A stretch of 51,151 bases of DNA. Origin: Actinomycetes bacterium. Lineage in GTDB: Bacteria > Actinomycetota > Acidimicrobiia > Acidimicrobiales > Acidimicrobiaceae. A program made the translations under genes and the position numbers. Under the pieces are notes generated by a model that was given only the letters and a program-made list of their open reading frames with translations, was not told where the DNA came from and did no database searches. Positions 39,143 to 48,285 of the stretch are shown piece after piece; the first letter of the stretch is position 1, and every line of letters starts with the position of its first letter. The stretch is from the NCBI GenBank assembly GCA_021850605.1, contig JAJZLQ010000040.1, positions 1 to 51,151 of the forward strand. The letters are read 5' to 3'.

Positions 39143-40498
39143 ATGGATGCCTCGGCTTCTGGGCGCGCCAGGAGGATGACCAGGGTCGCGCGAGTGGGCT
39201 CCAAGCTTGCTACGGCGGCCGCGCGTGCCAAGGCCCAGGAAATTTTCGCCTCGCGCACACCCAATGGCAAAACCGACCGAAGCCGGGAAATTGCGTCGGT
39301 TGCCGATGTGGCCAAGGAGCTGGGGTCGATGCGGGGGGTGATGGCAAAGTTCGGTCAGATGCTCAGCTATGTCTCCACCCCGTTGGACTCCACGATCAGA
39401 ACCGGGCTATCCAGCCTTCAGGACCAAGCACCACCCATGTCGAACGACTTGGTGGAGGAGGTCTTCGACCAGGAGTTCGGCAGGCCACCGGCTGAGATCT
39501 TCGAGACCTGGGATCCCGACCCCATCGCCTCTGCCTCCATAGGCCAGGTACACCGGGCCATCACCATGGACGGCGAAGCGGTCGCGGTGAAAGTCCAGTA
39601 TCCAGGAATACGTGAGACCCTCTTCGCAGACCTCGCCAACCTACGGCTTGTGGCAAGGGCATTCCGATTCGCCTTCCCGGCTATGGATACCGACTCGATC
39701 GTCACCGAGATATCCGCGCGGATCACCGAGGAGCTCGACTACGAGAAGGAGGCAGCCAACCAACAGCTCTTCGCGGATTTCTACCATGGCCACCCCTTCA
39801 TACGGATACCCGGGGTTCGCCATGATCTCACCAGGCCCCGCGTACTGGTGACCGAGCTCGCCGCCGGTCTTCGCTTCGCGGATTTTCTTCATGAGGACCA
39901 GGAAGAGCGCGACCTGGCCGGAGAAACAATCTTCCGCTTCGTATTTCGGAGCCTCTACAAGCTTCAGTGCTTCAACGGCGACCCGCATCCCGGCAATTAC
40001 CTCTTCGACGGGGACGGTCGCGTAACCTTCATCGACTTCGGGATGACCAAATACTTCGTCTCAGAGGACATCTCGACCTTCGAAGAGATGGTAAATGCCG
40101 CCGTCATCCAGGCGAGCCCCGTCGCCTTCCGGCGCGCCATCGTAAAGGCTGGACTCATCGCCCCCAATTGCACCTTGTCGGACGAGCAGGTCTACCACTT
40201 TTTCGAGCCCTTCTACGCATCCATAGCCAAGGACGCCGAGTTCACCTTCAGCGACGACTACACCACTGCCCTCTTTGCCCACATGTTCGACAAGAACGAC
40301 CCGGTGGCAAAGTTCCTGCAGGTATCGGAGCCTTTTGTCGTCATCCAGCGCATCAACCTGGGCCTCTATTCGATCCTCGCATCGCTGTCCGCCACTGCCA
40401 ATTTCCGGAGTATCTCAGCGGAAATCTGGCCCTTCACCCAACACCCGGCCTCGACCGAACTGGGTAGGCGGGAAAAGGATTGGCTCAGCGACCGGTGA
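39143..40498 (+). CDS. ABC1/UbiB-family atypical kinase
   Basis: The 451-residue product belongs to the ABC1/ADCK/UbiB family of protein-kinase-like ATPases linked to isoprenoid lipid and quinone metabolism. It has the family's Lys-Phe-Gly-Gln signature (Met-Ala-Lys-Phe-Gly-Gln-Met-Leu-Ser, about 69-77), Ala-Ser-Ile-Gly-Gln-Val-His-Arg-Ala, the nucleotide Lys in Ala-Val-Lys-Val-Gln-Tyr-Pro-Gly, Asn-Gly-Asp-Pro-His-Pro-Gly-Asn (catalytic loop) and Phe-Ile-Asp-Phe-Gly-Met (DFG-like). No clear C-terminal membrane helix is visible. ATG 39143 is 11 nt after the DUF169 stop. The substrate is unknown. Confidence 0.92.
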   Translation: MDASASGRARRMTRVARVGSKLATAAARAKAQEIFASRTPNGKTDRSREIASVADVAKELGSMRGVMAKFGQMLSYVSTPLDSTIRTGLSSLQDQAPPMSNDLVEEVFDQEFGRPPAEIFETWDPDPIASASIGQVHRAITMDGEAVAVKVQYPGIRETLFADLANLRLVARAFRFAFPAMDTDSIVTEISARITEELDYEKEAANQQLFADFYHGHPFIRIPGVRHDLTRPRVLVTELAAGLRFADFLHEDQEERDLAGETIFRFVFRSLYKLQCFNGDPHPGNYLFDGDGRVTFIDFGMTKYFVSEDISTFEEMVNAAVIQASPVAFRRAIVKAGLIAPNCTLSDEQVYHFFEPFYASIAKDAEFTFSDDYTTALFAHMFDKNDPVAKFLQVSEPFVVIQRINLGLYSILASLSATANFRSISAEIWPFTQHPASTELGRREKDWLSDR

Positions 40499-40641
40499 AT
40501 TAACAGGCTGCCGCGGCCGCTTCGAAATCGCCGACGACGCGCCCAAGGGACCTTCGGCGCGGGCACGATAGGACCGATAGCCGGGTATCCCTCCGACCAG
40601 GAGAGCTATTGTTGCGGTGGTGCGACCTTTTAGGGGGACTC

Positions 40642-41847
40642 ATGGCTAATATCCTGGTCTTGGGTGGGAACTTCGCCGGACTGACGGCGGCGCTTGAGAC
40701 CAGGCGTCATCTGAAGGACACCGGCCACACCGTAACGGTGATTTCGCAAAGGGACTACTTCCTTTTCGTGCCGTCACTCATCTGGGTACCTTTCTCCGAA
40801 CGGGAGATCAAGGATATAACCCTGCCGGTGGAGCCGATCCTACGCAAGAGGGGGATCGAATTTGTCCACGCCACCGCGACCAGGGTCAACCAATATGAGA
40901 ATTATGTGGAGACCACCGCGGGACGCTTCAACTACGACTACCTGGTGATCGCCACCGGTCCCAAGCTCGACTATTCGATTAGCGGGGTCGGACCGGACAA
41001 CGGCTACACCGCCTGCATCTGCGATCCGGAAGGAGCCCTGGATACCAGGGAGCGCTTCGAGAACCTTGTCGACAACCCTGGTCCGGTGGTGATAGGAGCC
41101 ACACAAGCGGCAGGGTGCGTCGGAGCGGCCTACGAGTTCCTGTTCAACGCCGAGTTCAACCTCCGCAAGCGCGGGGTGCGCAAAAAGGTGGAAATCACTT
41201 GGATCACCCCCGAGCCCTTCCTCGGCCACTTCGGCATTGAGGGGATCGCCGGTGGGAACACCATGCTTCGCAAGATGTTCGCGACGCTCGAAATCAACTT
41301 CGTGACCAATACGAAGATCGACCATGTCAGCCAAGACGAGATCACGTTGGGCGACGGGCGAGCGCTGCCTTTCGCTTTCTCCATGCTGATGCCGCCCTTC
41401 GTCGGCCAGGACGTAGTGTCCAACTCACCCGGCCTCGGCAACGCCAAGGGCTACGTTCCTGTGAATGGCGCCTACCAGCATAAGGAATTCCCCAACGTCT
41501 TCGCGGCGGGAATCGCGGTCGATGTGCCCGCACCCTTCACCACACCCGTCCCGCTCGGGATCCCCAAGACGGGCTTCCCGGCCGACGAAGAGGCCAAGAT
41601 CGCTGCGTACAATATCGCCAACCTCGTGAACGCCCGCGTCGATCTGAAGGTCAAGGAGTTCGGACATATACCTGGAGTGTGCATCCTCGACGCCGGGCAC
41701 AAGGAGGTGTACCTGGTCGCCAATCACCTGTTCAAGCCGCGCCAGTTCGCCGCCCTGATACCCAATCCGGTCTACGACGGTGGCAAGCGGGCACTTGAGA
41801 AGTACTTCCTTTGGAAGACAAGAAACGGGCTCTCGTATCTGACGTGA
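40642..41847 (+). CDS. sulfide:quinone oxidoreductase-like flavoprotein
   Basis: The 401-residue protein has the SQR layout: an FAD-binding Gly-Gly-Asn-Phe-Ala-Gly-Leu near the start, Ala-Thr-Gly-Pro-Lys-Leu-Asp-Tyr, and the C-terminal Gly-Ile-Pro-Lys-Thr-Gly segment. Cysteines fall where active SQRs have theirs: Cys127 (in Cys-Ile-Cys-Asp-Pro-Glu), Cys159 (in Ala-Gly-Cys-Val-Gly-Ala-Ala-Tyr-Glu) and Cys347 (in Gly-Val-Cys-Ile-Leu-Asp), matching by eye Cys128, Cys160 and Cys356 of the Acidithiobacillus enzyme. SQRs oxidise sulfide to polysulfide and reduce quinone at the membrane. ATG 40642 has TAGGGGGA upstream. It lies 55 nt before the metal ATPase. Sulfide is the likely substrate but not certain. 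Confidence 0.85.
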   Translation: MANILVLGGNFAGLTAALETRRHLKDTGHTVTVISQRDYFLFVPSLIWVPFSEREIKDITLPVEPILRKRGIEFVHATATRVNQYENYVETTAGRFNYDYLVIATGPKLDYSISGVGPDNGYTACICDPEGALDTRERFENLVDNPGPVVIGATQAAGCVGAAYEFLFNAEFNLRKRGVRKKVEITWITPEPFLGHFGIEGIAGGNTMLRKMFATLEINFVTNTKIDHVSQDEITLGDGRALPFAFSMLMPPFVGQDVVSNSPGLGNAKGYVPVNGAYQHKEFPNVFAAGIAVDVPAPFTTPVPLGIPKTGFPADEEAKIAAYNIANLVNARVDLKVKEFGHIPGVCILDAGHKEVYLVANHLFKPRQFAALIPNPVYDGGKRALEKYFLWKTRNGLSYLT

Positions 41848-41902
41848 ACCCGATGCCGGCTTTGCACCCGGGCATCCGGCAGGCCGGCTGGCAAGGAGCA
41901 CC

Positions 41903-44230
41903 ATGGCGATCTTCTCGGCGCGCACCAGGGGCGAATTAGCGCTCGTCCTGTCGGCGGTCTTGACCGCAGGCGGGGGGCTTTCCCACTTTGCGGGCGAGGC
42001 AGGCTGGTCCCACCAACTCTTTCTCGCATCCACCATCGTTGGGATTCTGGTCTCGGCTGCCACCATCATCTTAGGCCTAGTCCAGAAGAGCTTCCGGGTC
42101 GACGTCATTGCATTGCTGGCACTCATCGGAACTGTGCTTGTACATGAATACCTGGCCGGCGCCGTTGTCACCTTGATGCTCTTGGGCGGGCGGAACCTGG
42201 AGGACTACGCCACGGGACACGCCAAGCGGGAACTGAAGCTACTGGTCGAGCGCGCCCCGGTCAGCGCCCACGTCGAACGCCCCGGGGGCCTTTTCACTAT
42301 CCCGCTTACCGAGGTTGCACCGGGCGACAAAATTATGGTGGCAAGCGGCGAAGTCGTGCCGCTGGACGGCGAACTCCTCGACGAGAGGACCGTGCTCGAC
42401 GAATCCGCACTCACCGGCGAGCCGATGCCCGTAGAGCACTTGAGGGGAGAACCATTGCGCAGTGGCGTGGTCAACGTCTCGAACCCGTTCATGATGGTCA
42501 CCACCTCCGACGCCCAAAGCTCCACATATGCTCGGATCGTCCGGCTGGCCCAGGACGCCGAGGCGGAGTCCTCGCCATTCGTACGCATGGCGGATCGATA
42601 CGCCCTTTGGTTCCTTTTCGCGACCCTTGCGGTCTCCGGTCTCGCCTGGGGGTTCAGCCACGAGTTCATGCGAGCCGTGGCGGTCCTGGTGGTCGCGACA
42701 CCATGCCCGCTCATTCTCGCCGCCCCCGTGGCAATCGTATCGGGCCTCTCCCGGTCGGCTCGGGTCGGGGTGGTGATCAAGGGTGGAGCAGAACTCGAAA
42801 AGCTCGCCCGTTCGAAGGTGCTACTTCTGGACAAGACCGGAACCCTCACACGCGGCGCTCCCCATGTCAACCAGGTGGTGGCTTCGCCGGGGATCGACGC
42901 GGACTCCGTCCTCGGGTTCGCCGCCTCCCTTGACCAGAGATCCCAGCATCCGTTGGCCACAGCTTTGGTGAACGCCGCCCGCGAACGTGGCCTCGTTCTC
43001 ACGCAGCCGGCCAATGTCAGCGAAATCCCTGGTCAGGGAATCAGCGGTGTAATCCAGGGTATACCGGTCAAGCTTGGCAAGGCCGCGTTCGTCGGAGTCG
43101 GCCGCGAGGAACCATGGGTCGAGGGCGCACTGAGGCGCGCGTCATTCGAGGGGTCGACGACAATTTTCACCGCGATCGGAGAGAAGGCCGGGCTGGTGCT
43201 CCTGGACGACCCCGTGCGCCCCGATGCCAGCAGGACCCTGCGAGGTTTTAGGGCTCAGGGCATCGACCGCATCGTGATGCTGACGGGAGATCGCCGGCCG
43301 GTGGCCGAAGCTGTGGGGACGGCCCTCGGTATCGACGGCATCTACTCCGACTGCACGCCAGAGGACAAAGTGGCAGCGGCCAGGGCGGAATCCCACTTCG
43401 GACCCACAGCAATGGTTGGAGACGGTATCAACGATGCTCCCGCTTTGGCGGTCGCCGACGTAGGGATAGCCGTTGCCTCACGTGGACAGAGCGCGTCGTC
43501 GGAGGCCGCCGGGGTCGTTCTAACCGTTGACCGCATAGAACCGCTGGTGGCATCGCTCGGGATCGCGCACCGATCGTTCAGGATCGCCACCCAGAGCGCG
43601 CTGGCGGGCGTGGGCCTCTCGTTGGCGGCCATGCTGATCGCGGCAAGCGGCAACTTGACCCCCACCTGGGGGGCAATCACCCAGGAGGGGATCGACCTGG
43701 CGGTCATACTCAACGCCCTGCGAGTTCTGCGCGTTCCGCGATCGAAACTCTCCTTTTCCGCCGAGACCGTCGAACTCGCCGAGAAGTTGCGGGCTGAGCA
43801 CCTCCAACTCAGATCCGGAGTTGACGACATACTGGCACTCGCAGGTGGACTCGACTCGATGAACGCGCAGGAGAGGCTGAGCGGGCTTCGAAACTGCCGG
43901 ATGTTCCTCCAGCAGAAAGTGGTCCCTCACGAGCGTACCGAAAACGACGTGCTCTATCCCGCCCTGGACCAGGCCATGGGCCTACAGGGCGCCACTTCGG
44001 TCATGGCGCGGGAACACGCGGAGATTTTCTCCCTGACTAGGAGACTGGAGATGGTCGAGGATGACCTTGCCTCGGGCGCGGCGGGGGCAGGAGACGTCTC
44101 CGCGGCCCGACAAGTCCTCTACGGCCTGCACGCCATCCTCAAACTTCACTTCGAGCAGGAGGAGGAATCCTACTTCTCGCTTGGCGAACTGACTGGAACA
44201 AGAGGTGGCCCGTTGCAGCGTCCGGCTTGA
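41903..44230 (+). CDS. P1B-5 type metal-transporting ATPase with C-terminal hemerythrin domain
   Basis: This 775-residue P-type ATPase probably exports a transition metal (P1B-5 members have been linked to Fe and Ni). The transport site has Thr266-Pro-Cys268-Pro and, in the following helices, Gln594-Glu-x-x-Asp598, the P1B-5 signature. The catalytic blocks are Thr-Gly-Glu (171-173), Asp310-Lys-Thr-Gly-Thr-Leu-Thr and Gly-Asp-Gly-Ile-Asn-Asp; there is no N-terminal CxxC domain. Residues from about 625 form a hemerythrin-like helical bundle, with ligands His633, His676, Glu680, His705, His743, His749 and a Glu at 753-754. A known relative (Acidothermus) has this same fusion. It ends 10 nt from the convergent glcF. 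Confidence 0.92.
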   Translation: MAIFSARTRGELALVLSAVLTAGGGLSHFAGEAGWSHQLFLASTIVGILVSAATIILGLVQKSFRVDVIALLALIGTVLVHEYLAGAVVTLMLLGGRNLEDYATGHAKRELKLLVERAPVSAHVERPGGLFTIPLTEVAPGDKIMVASGEVVPLDGELLDERTVLDESALTGEPMPVEHLRGEPLRSGVVNVSNPFMMVTTSDAQSSTYARIVRLAQDAEAESSPFVRMADRYALWFLFATLAVSGLAWGFSHEFMRAVAVLVVATPCPLILAAPVAIVSGLSRSARVGVVIKGGAELEKLARSKVLLLDKTGTLTRGAPHVNQVVASPGIDADSVLGFAASLDQRSQHPLATALVNAARERGLVLTQPANVSEIPGQGISGVIQGIPVKLGKAAFVGVGREEPWVEGALRRASFEGSTTIFTAIGEKAGLVLLDDPVRPDASRTLRGFRAQGIDRIVMLTGDRRPVAEAVGTALGIDGIYSDCTPEDKVAAARAESHFGPTAMVGDGINDAPALAVADVGIAVASRGQSASSEAAGVVLTVDRIEPLVASLGIAHRSFRIATQSALAGVGLSLAAMLIAASGNLTPTWGAITQEGIDLAVILNALRVLRVPRSKLSFSAETVELAEKLRAEHLQLRSGVDDILALAGGLDSMNAQERLSGLRNCRMFLQQKVVPHERTENDVLYPALDQAMGLQGATSVMAREHAEIFSLTRRLEMVEDDLASGAAGAGDVSAARQVLYGLHAILKLHFEQEEESYFSLGELTGTRGGPLQRPA

Positions 44231-44239
44231 ACAACTCCT

Positions 44240-45499
44240 CTAAGCCGTAGACGCTCGCAGCGATCGGGCCAGTAACTCCACCGGATGGGCGGACGCCAAC
44301 CCCGGATCCGAGTAACGGGCGATCTGTAGCAAGCAGCCGGGGTTGCCCGTGGCGACGACGTCCGCGTGCAACTCCGCGATCGAGGCTGCCTTGGCCTTGC
44401 CCAACGCTTGGGCAGTCGCCGGCTCGACCAAATTGTATATCCCCGCAGACCCGCAGCAGGTGCCGGACTGGCCCGGGAGGACGACCTCGCAACCCGGAAT
44501 CGCCCTTAGCAGCGCCAACGGCTCGTCAACGATCCCTTGCGCATTGGCAAGGTGACATGCCGGATGGTACGCAACCCGCATTCCAATTGGCTTGTAATCG
44601 GCCCGGAGCCCTTGCTGGTAGAGGAACTCGTGTACGTCGCGCACGCGCCCAGAGAACTCGCGCGCGGCGGAATTGCCGGGTAGGAGCCGCTCGTAGGACT
44701 TCAGTGTCGACCCGCACCCAGCAGAGGTGGTAATCCAGGCGTCGACCTGTTCGCGACCGAGCCTCGCAACAAGTGCGCCGGCCAGCCGGGCGGCTAGAGG
44801 AGCCTCGCCTGCATGCTCGGCGAGTGCCCCGCAGCAGCCTTGCCCGCCTGGCACCAGCACGTCAAAGCCCTCGGCACGCAGGACATCGATGGCCGCCTGC
44901 TCGGTGGAGCCGAACAGCACCGATGAAACACAGCCAGTCAGAAGCCCCACTGCCCCGCGCCTGGGCGCTGATGCGGTATAGAGGCGATTGCGCGCCGGCA
45001 CGGCAGAGTTCGCCGCACGCGGCAGCAGTGCCAGGGCGGAGGCGAGCGTTGCCGCGAGCCCGCCACTGGCCCGCCCTTTAGCAATGCGCTCGACGCCCAG
45101 CCTCTTGGACAAGCTGCCGAGGCGGGCCAGAGGGCGCATTCGCGCGGGATAAGGCATGACGGCAAAGATCGCCTTTCGCACCAGGCGCTGCCGGCTCGGG
45201 CGCTGAAACGAAGCTTGGATCATCGAACGTGCTTCGACGATCAAAGTCTCGTAGTCAACGCCCGAAGGGCAGGCCTTCACACAGGCCATGCATCCCAGGC
45301 ATGAGTCGATGTGAGCCACGAAGTCCGCGTCGAGTCCGATCGCGCCGTCCGAATACCTTCGCATGAGATCAATGCGCCCACGCGGGGACTCCGCCTCGTT
45401 CGAACTCAGCTGGTACGTCGGGCAGGCAGGCAGGCAGAAACCGCAGTGCACACAGGTGTCGATCAGCTTGCGCTCCGGCCCTGTAGCTCCCACACTCAT
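44240..45499 (-). CDS. glcF: glycolate oxidase iron-sulfur subunit
   Basis: The 419-residue protein has two 4Fe-4S cluster motifs, Cys16-x2-Cys19-x2-Cys22-x3-Cys26-Pro and Cys67-x2-Cys70-x2-Cys73-x3-Cys77-Pro, followed by two CCG domains: one ending in Gly-Cys-Cys-Gly-Ala (near residues 220-230), the other with Tyr-His-Pro-Ala-Cys-His-Leu and Gly-Thr-Cys-Cys-Gly-Ser (near 315-360). In GlcDEF, it passes electrons from the flavin subunits to the quinone pool. ATG 45499 overlaps the glcE stop (ATGA). The tight glcD-glcE-glcF order supports glycolate over lactate. Confidence 0.93.
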   Translation of the reverse strand: MSVGATGPERKLIDTCVHCGFCLPACPTYQLSSNEAESPRGRIDLMRRYSDGAIGLDADFVAHIDSCLGCMACVKACPSGVDYETLIVEARSMIQASFQRPSRQRLVRKAIFAVMPYPARMRPLARLGSLSKRLGVERIAKGRASGGLAATLASALALLPRAANSAVPARNRLYTASAPRRGAVGLLTGCVSSVLFGSTEQAAIDVLRAEGFDVLVPGGQGCCGALAEHAGEAPLAARLAGALVARLGREQVDAWITTSAGCGSTLKSYERLLPGNSAAREFSGRVRDVHEFLYQQGLRADYKPIGMRVAYHPACHLANAQGIVDEPLALLRAIPGCEVVLPGQSGTCCGSAGIYNLVEPATAQALGKAKAASIAELHADVVATGNPGCLLQIARYSDPGLASAHPVELLARSLRASTA

Positions 45500-46668
45500 C
45501 TAGGATTCTCCGTTTCCTCGATTATTGACATGCGCATTGGGCTCACCAGCCGCCCCTGAGGATCGAAGCTCTCCAGCACCTTTCGCATCGTGTTCAGTCC
45601 GCCCGGCCTTCTCCCGACGAAGATGCTGCCCCCGGCAGGATCGATATGCCCCACCCGCTGACCGGCCAGGCTCATGCTTCCAAGCACCGCGTCGAGCTGC
45701 CCGTACAATGCCCCGTTGCCAGGTAGCCCCAGGTAGTGAATACCCACGCCCAAATGCGAGTGCATCCATACCCCGCGTTCAGCCAGCCCTGCGCCAAGTA
45801 CCGCCCGCTGCAACTCGGCCGCTCCCGAGAGACGGGTTCCGACCTTGATTATCATCCCGTCAAAGGACTCCCTCTCCGCGGCCAATCTCGATGCAAGGAC
45901 GGGCGAACCTTGGTCACCCTCACTCAGTTCAAGTTCACCGACTTTGCACTCGAGCAGGTCCGCCAGCTTGCGCACAGCCGCTTCGATCGCTTCCGAGGGA
46001 CCTTCGATGCCTAGCTCCAGCAGGCCTTGGCCCCACTCGCAAGTCGCCATATCGATGCCTTGGTGATGGGCCTGGTCTATGAGCGCGATCGCACGGGGGA
46101 TGTCCACCTCGATGCTCAGACGGACCGAGCGGCGCGGAAGGGGATACAGCCGCAACGACGCCGCGGTCACGAAAGCCAAGGACCCCATCGAACCAGCCAT
46201 AATCTTGGCCAAGTCATAACCTGCGACGTTCTTGATGACCCGGCCGCCGGAATGCGCGCGCGTGCCGTCGGGAAGCACGAACTCGGCGCCGATCAGGCTC
46301 TCACGGAAACGGCCGTATCTTTGTGCTGCTGCGGTATCCAGGCCGGAACCCAGCATGGCACCGAGTGTCATGTCCCGTTGGCTGGCCGTCAGCGGAAAGG
46401 CCGGGATTCGCTGCCCCTGCTCAGCCAGCATCTGCTCAATCGCCCCGAGGCGCTCTCCAGTCGCTGCCACCAGCGTTTGATCGGCTGGCGAATGCTCGTA
46501 CCCACGCAGGTTCGCGCAGACAAGCGTGGAAATGCCCTTTGCCGGATCTTGTGAATGCCCCTTGATTCGGACCCTGCGCTGGGGCTCCATCGATGCAAGT
46601 AATTCGGATGCGTCTGCCGATGAGGCGGGTGCGAGCAGAGCAGAATCCGCGTTGATAACTCCGCTCAA
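45496..46668 (-). CDS. glcE: glycolate oxidase FAD-binding subunit
   Basis: The 390-residue product is the second FAD-binding (PCMH-type) subunit of glycolate oxidase. Visible blocks are Thr-Leu-Val-Ala-Ala-Thr-Gly-Glu-Arg near the first third, Thr-Leu-Gly-Ala-Met-Leu-Gly-Ser-Gly, and Gly-Gly-Arg-Val-Ile-Lys-Asn-Val-Ala-Gly-Tyr-Asp-Leu-Ala-Lys, the strongly conserved FAD-contacting motif of GlcE. It starts at TTG 46668, overlapping the glcD stop (TTGA), and ends in ATGA with glcF. The three subunits are thus co-translated. Confidence 0.92.
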   Translation of the reverse strand: MSGVINADSALLAPASSADASELLASMEPQRRVRIKGHSQDPAKGISTLVCANLRGYEHSPADQTLVAATGERLGAIEQMLAEQGQRIPAFPLTASQRDMTLGAMLGSGLDTAAAQRYGRFRESLIGAEFVLPDGTRAHSGGRVIKNVAGYDLAKIMAGSMGSLAFVTAASLRLYPLPRRSVRLSIEVDIPRAIALIDQAHHQGIDMATCEWGQGLLELGIEGPSEAIEAAVRKLADLLECKVGELELSEGDQGSPVLASRLAAERESFDGMIIKVGTRLSGAAELQRAVLGAGLAERGVWMHSHLGVGIHYLGLPGNGALYGQLDAVLGSMSLAGQRVGHIDPAGGSIFVGRRPGGLNTMRKVLESFDPQGRLVSPMRMSIIEETENPR

Positions 46669-48143
46669 AACCGAACCGCCTCCCCACTCAGCTCCAGCGC
46701 ATGGGCCCGATACCGGCCCGGAGCATCACCGCACAGGCGAGGCGTGGGAAAGACCTTGCCCGGGTTGGAAATTCCCTGGGAATCGAAGGCTACGCGCAGG
46801 CGCTGCATGGCTTCGAGGTCGCCGTCGTCGAACATGGCGGCCATCGAGCACGCCTTCTCCAAGCCAACCCCATGCTCACCTGTGATGGAGCCGCCGATTT
46901 CCACGCAGAGTTCCACTATCTCGGTCGCCAGCTTCTCGGCGGCCTCGGACTCCTGCGCCGAGTCGGGGTTGTATAGAACGAGCGGGTGCAGATTGCCGTC
47001 TCCGGCATGAAATACGTTGGCGACCCGCAATCCGGCCTGGTTGGCCAGTTCCTCGATCCGGCCGAGAATGGAGGAAAGCGCGGTACGGGGAACCACACCG
47101 TCCTGAACGATGTAGGCGGGAGCAAGGCGGCCCGCCGCCGCGAACGCGGCCTTCCGGCCCAGCCAGATCCGGCTCCGCTCAGCCTGGTCGGCGGCTTCGC
47201 GGATCTTGGTGGTGCCACAAGTGAAGCAGGCGGTTTTCAGCTCTTCGTAGAGGGCGTCAACCTCTTCTTGCGAGCCGTCCACCTCGACTATGAGCGCAGC
47301 TGCTGCATCGAGGGAGTATCCGGCCCCTACGGCCTTCTCACAGGCCTCGATGGCCAATGCATCCATCATCTCGATAGCCGCCGGAACGATCCCGGCCGCG
47401 ATTATCGCACTGACAGCGGCGCCGGCGCTCTCCACGGAATTGAAGTCGGCCACCAGGGTTCTCACCGCTTCCGGACGGCTCATAAGACGCAGCCAGACTT
47501 TGGTAACGATACCGAGAGTGCCCTCGCTCCCGACAAAGGACGACCTCAGGTCCAATCCCGGCTCGAAAGGCGACTCCCCACCCAGGACCTCGACGCTGCC
47601 GTCTGGCAAGACGACTTCGATTGCGAGCACATGGTTCGTGGTAAAGCCGTACTTCAGGCAGTGGGCCCCACCGGAGTTCTCGGCGACGTTGCCGCCGATC
47701 GAGCAGACGCTCTGCGAAGAAGGGTCGGGCGCGTAGTAGAGACCAAAGGGGGCCGCGCGCTCAGATACGACCAGGTTCGCCACCCCTGGCTCGACGACGG
47801 CGATCCGATCCACCGGATCTATCTCGACGATGCCCTTCATCGCCGATGCCGCAATCACCACGCCCTGGGCGGGCGGAACAGCTCCACCGGAAAGTCCTGT
47901 ACCAGATCCGCGCCCTACAAACGGTACGTCCAGCTCGGCACAGAGCGAAACCACAGCCCGCACCTCGTCGGTGCTTTTGGCCAGGACCACAACCTCCGGC
48001 GTCTGCCGGAACCGGATCAACCCATCAGCGCCATAGCTGGATAGGGCCGGTGCATCACCGATTATGCACTCGCCGTCTGGAACCAACTCGACAACCCGGC
48101 GCTTGAACTCTGCTATTCGGTCGGATCTCGACGCAATCGGCAT
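46665..48143 (-). CDS. glcD: glycolate oxidase subunit GlcD
   Basis: This is the main FAD-binding catalytic subunit, oxidising glycolate to glyoxylate. The 492-residue product has Phe-Val-Gly-Arg-Gly-Ser-Gly-Thr-Gly-Leu-Ser-Gly-Gly-Ala, Val-Cys-Ser-Ile-Gly-Gly-Asn-Val-Ala-Glu-Asn-Ser-Gly-Gly (both FAD contacts) and, toward the C-terminus, His-Ala-Gly-Asp-Gly-Asn-Leu-His-Pro and Gly-Glu-His-Gly-Val-Gly, which hold the substrate and metal. I place the start at ATG 48143, with GGGGG 5 nt upstream, rather than TTG 48155, which overlaps that site. Glycolate oxidation suggests scavenging of phytol- or phototroph-derived carbon, or photorespiratory-type recycling. Confidence 0.93.
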   Translation of the reverse strand: MPIASRSDRIAEFKRRVVELVPDGECIIGDAPALSSYGADGLIRFRQTPEVVVLAKSTDEVRAVVSLCAELDVPFVGRGSGTGLSGGAVPPAQGVVIAASAMKGIVEIDPVDRIAVVEPGVANLVVSERAAPFGLYYAPDPSSQSVCSIGGNVAENSGGAHCLKYGFTTNHVLAIEVVLPDGSVEVLGGESPFEPGLDLRSSFVGSEGTLGIVTKVWLRLMSRPEAVRTLVADFNSVESAGAAVSAIIAAGIVPAAIEMMDALAIEACEKAVGAGYSLDAAAALIVEVDGSQEEVDALYEELKTACFTCGTTKIREAADQAERSRIWLGRKAAFAAAGRLAPAYIVQDGVVPRTALSSILGRIEELANQAGLRVANVFHAGDGNLHPLVLYNPDSAQESEAAEKLATEIVELCVEIGGSITGEHGVGLEKACSMAAMFDDGDLEAMQRLRVAFDSQGISNPGKVFPTPRLCGDAPGRYRAHALELSGEAVRF

Positions 48144-48285
48144 TGTGTCCCCCAAAGAAGCTGCGCCCCGTGGTCGGCATCAGATGGCAACCCTAGCCGA
48201 GCGGAGCCTCAAACTTGACCACACGCAAGGCGCTGCCAGGACTCGAAGCACCGGCCCGGGCGATGCCAGCTAGGTTGGGGCAGAG

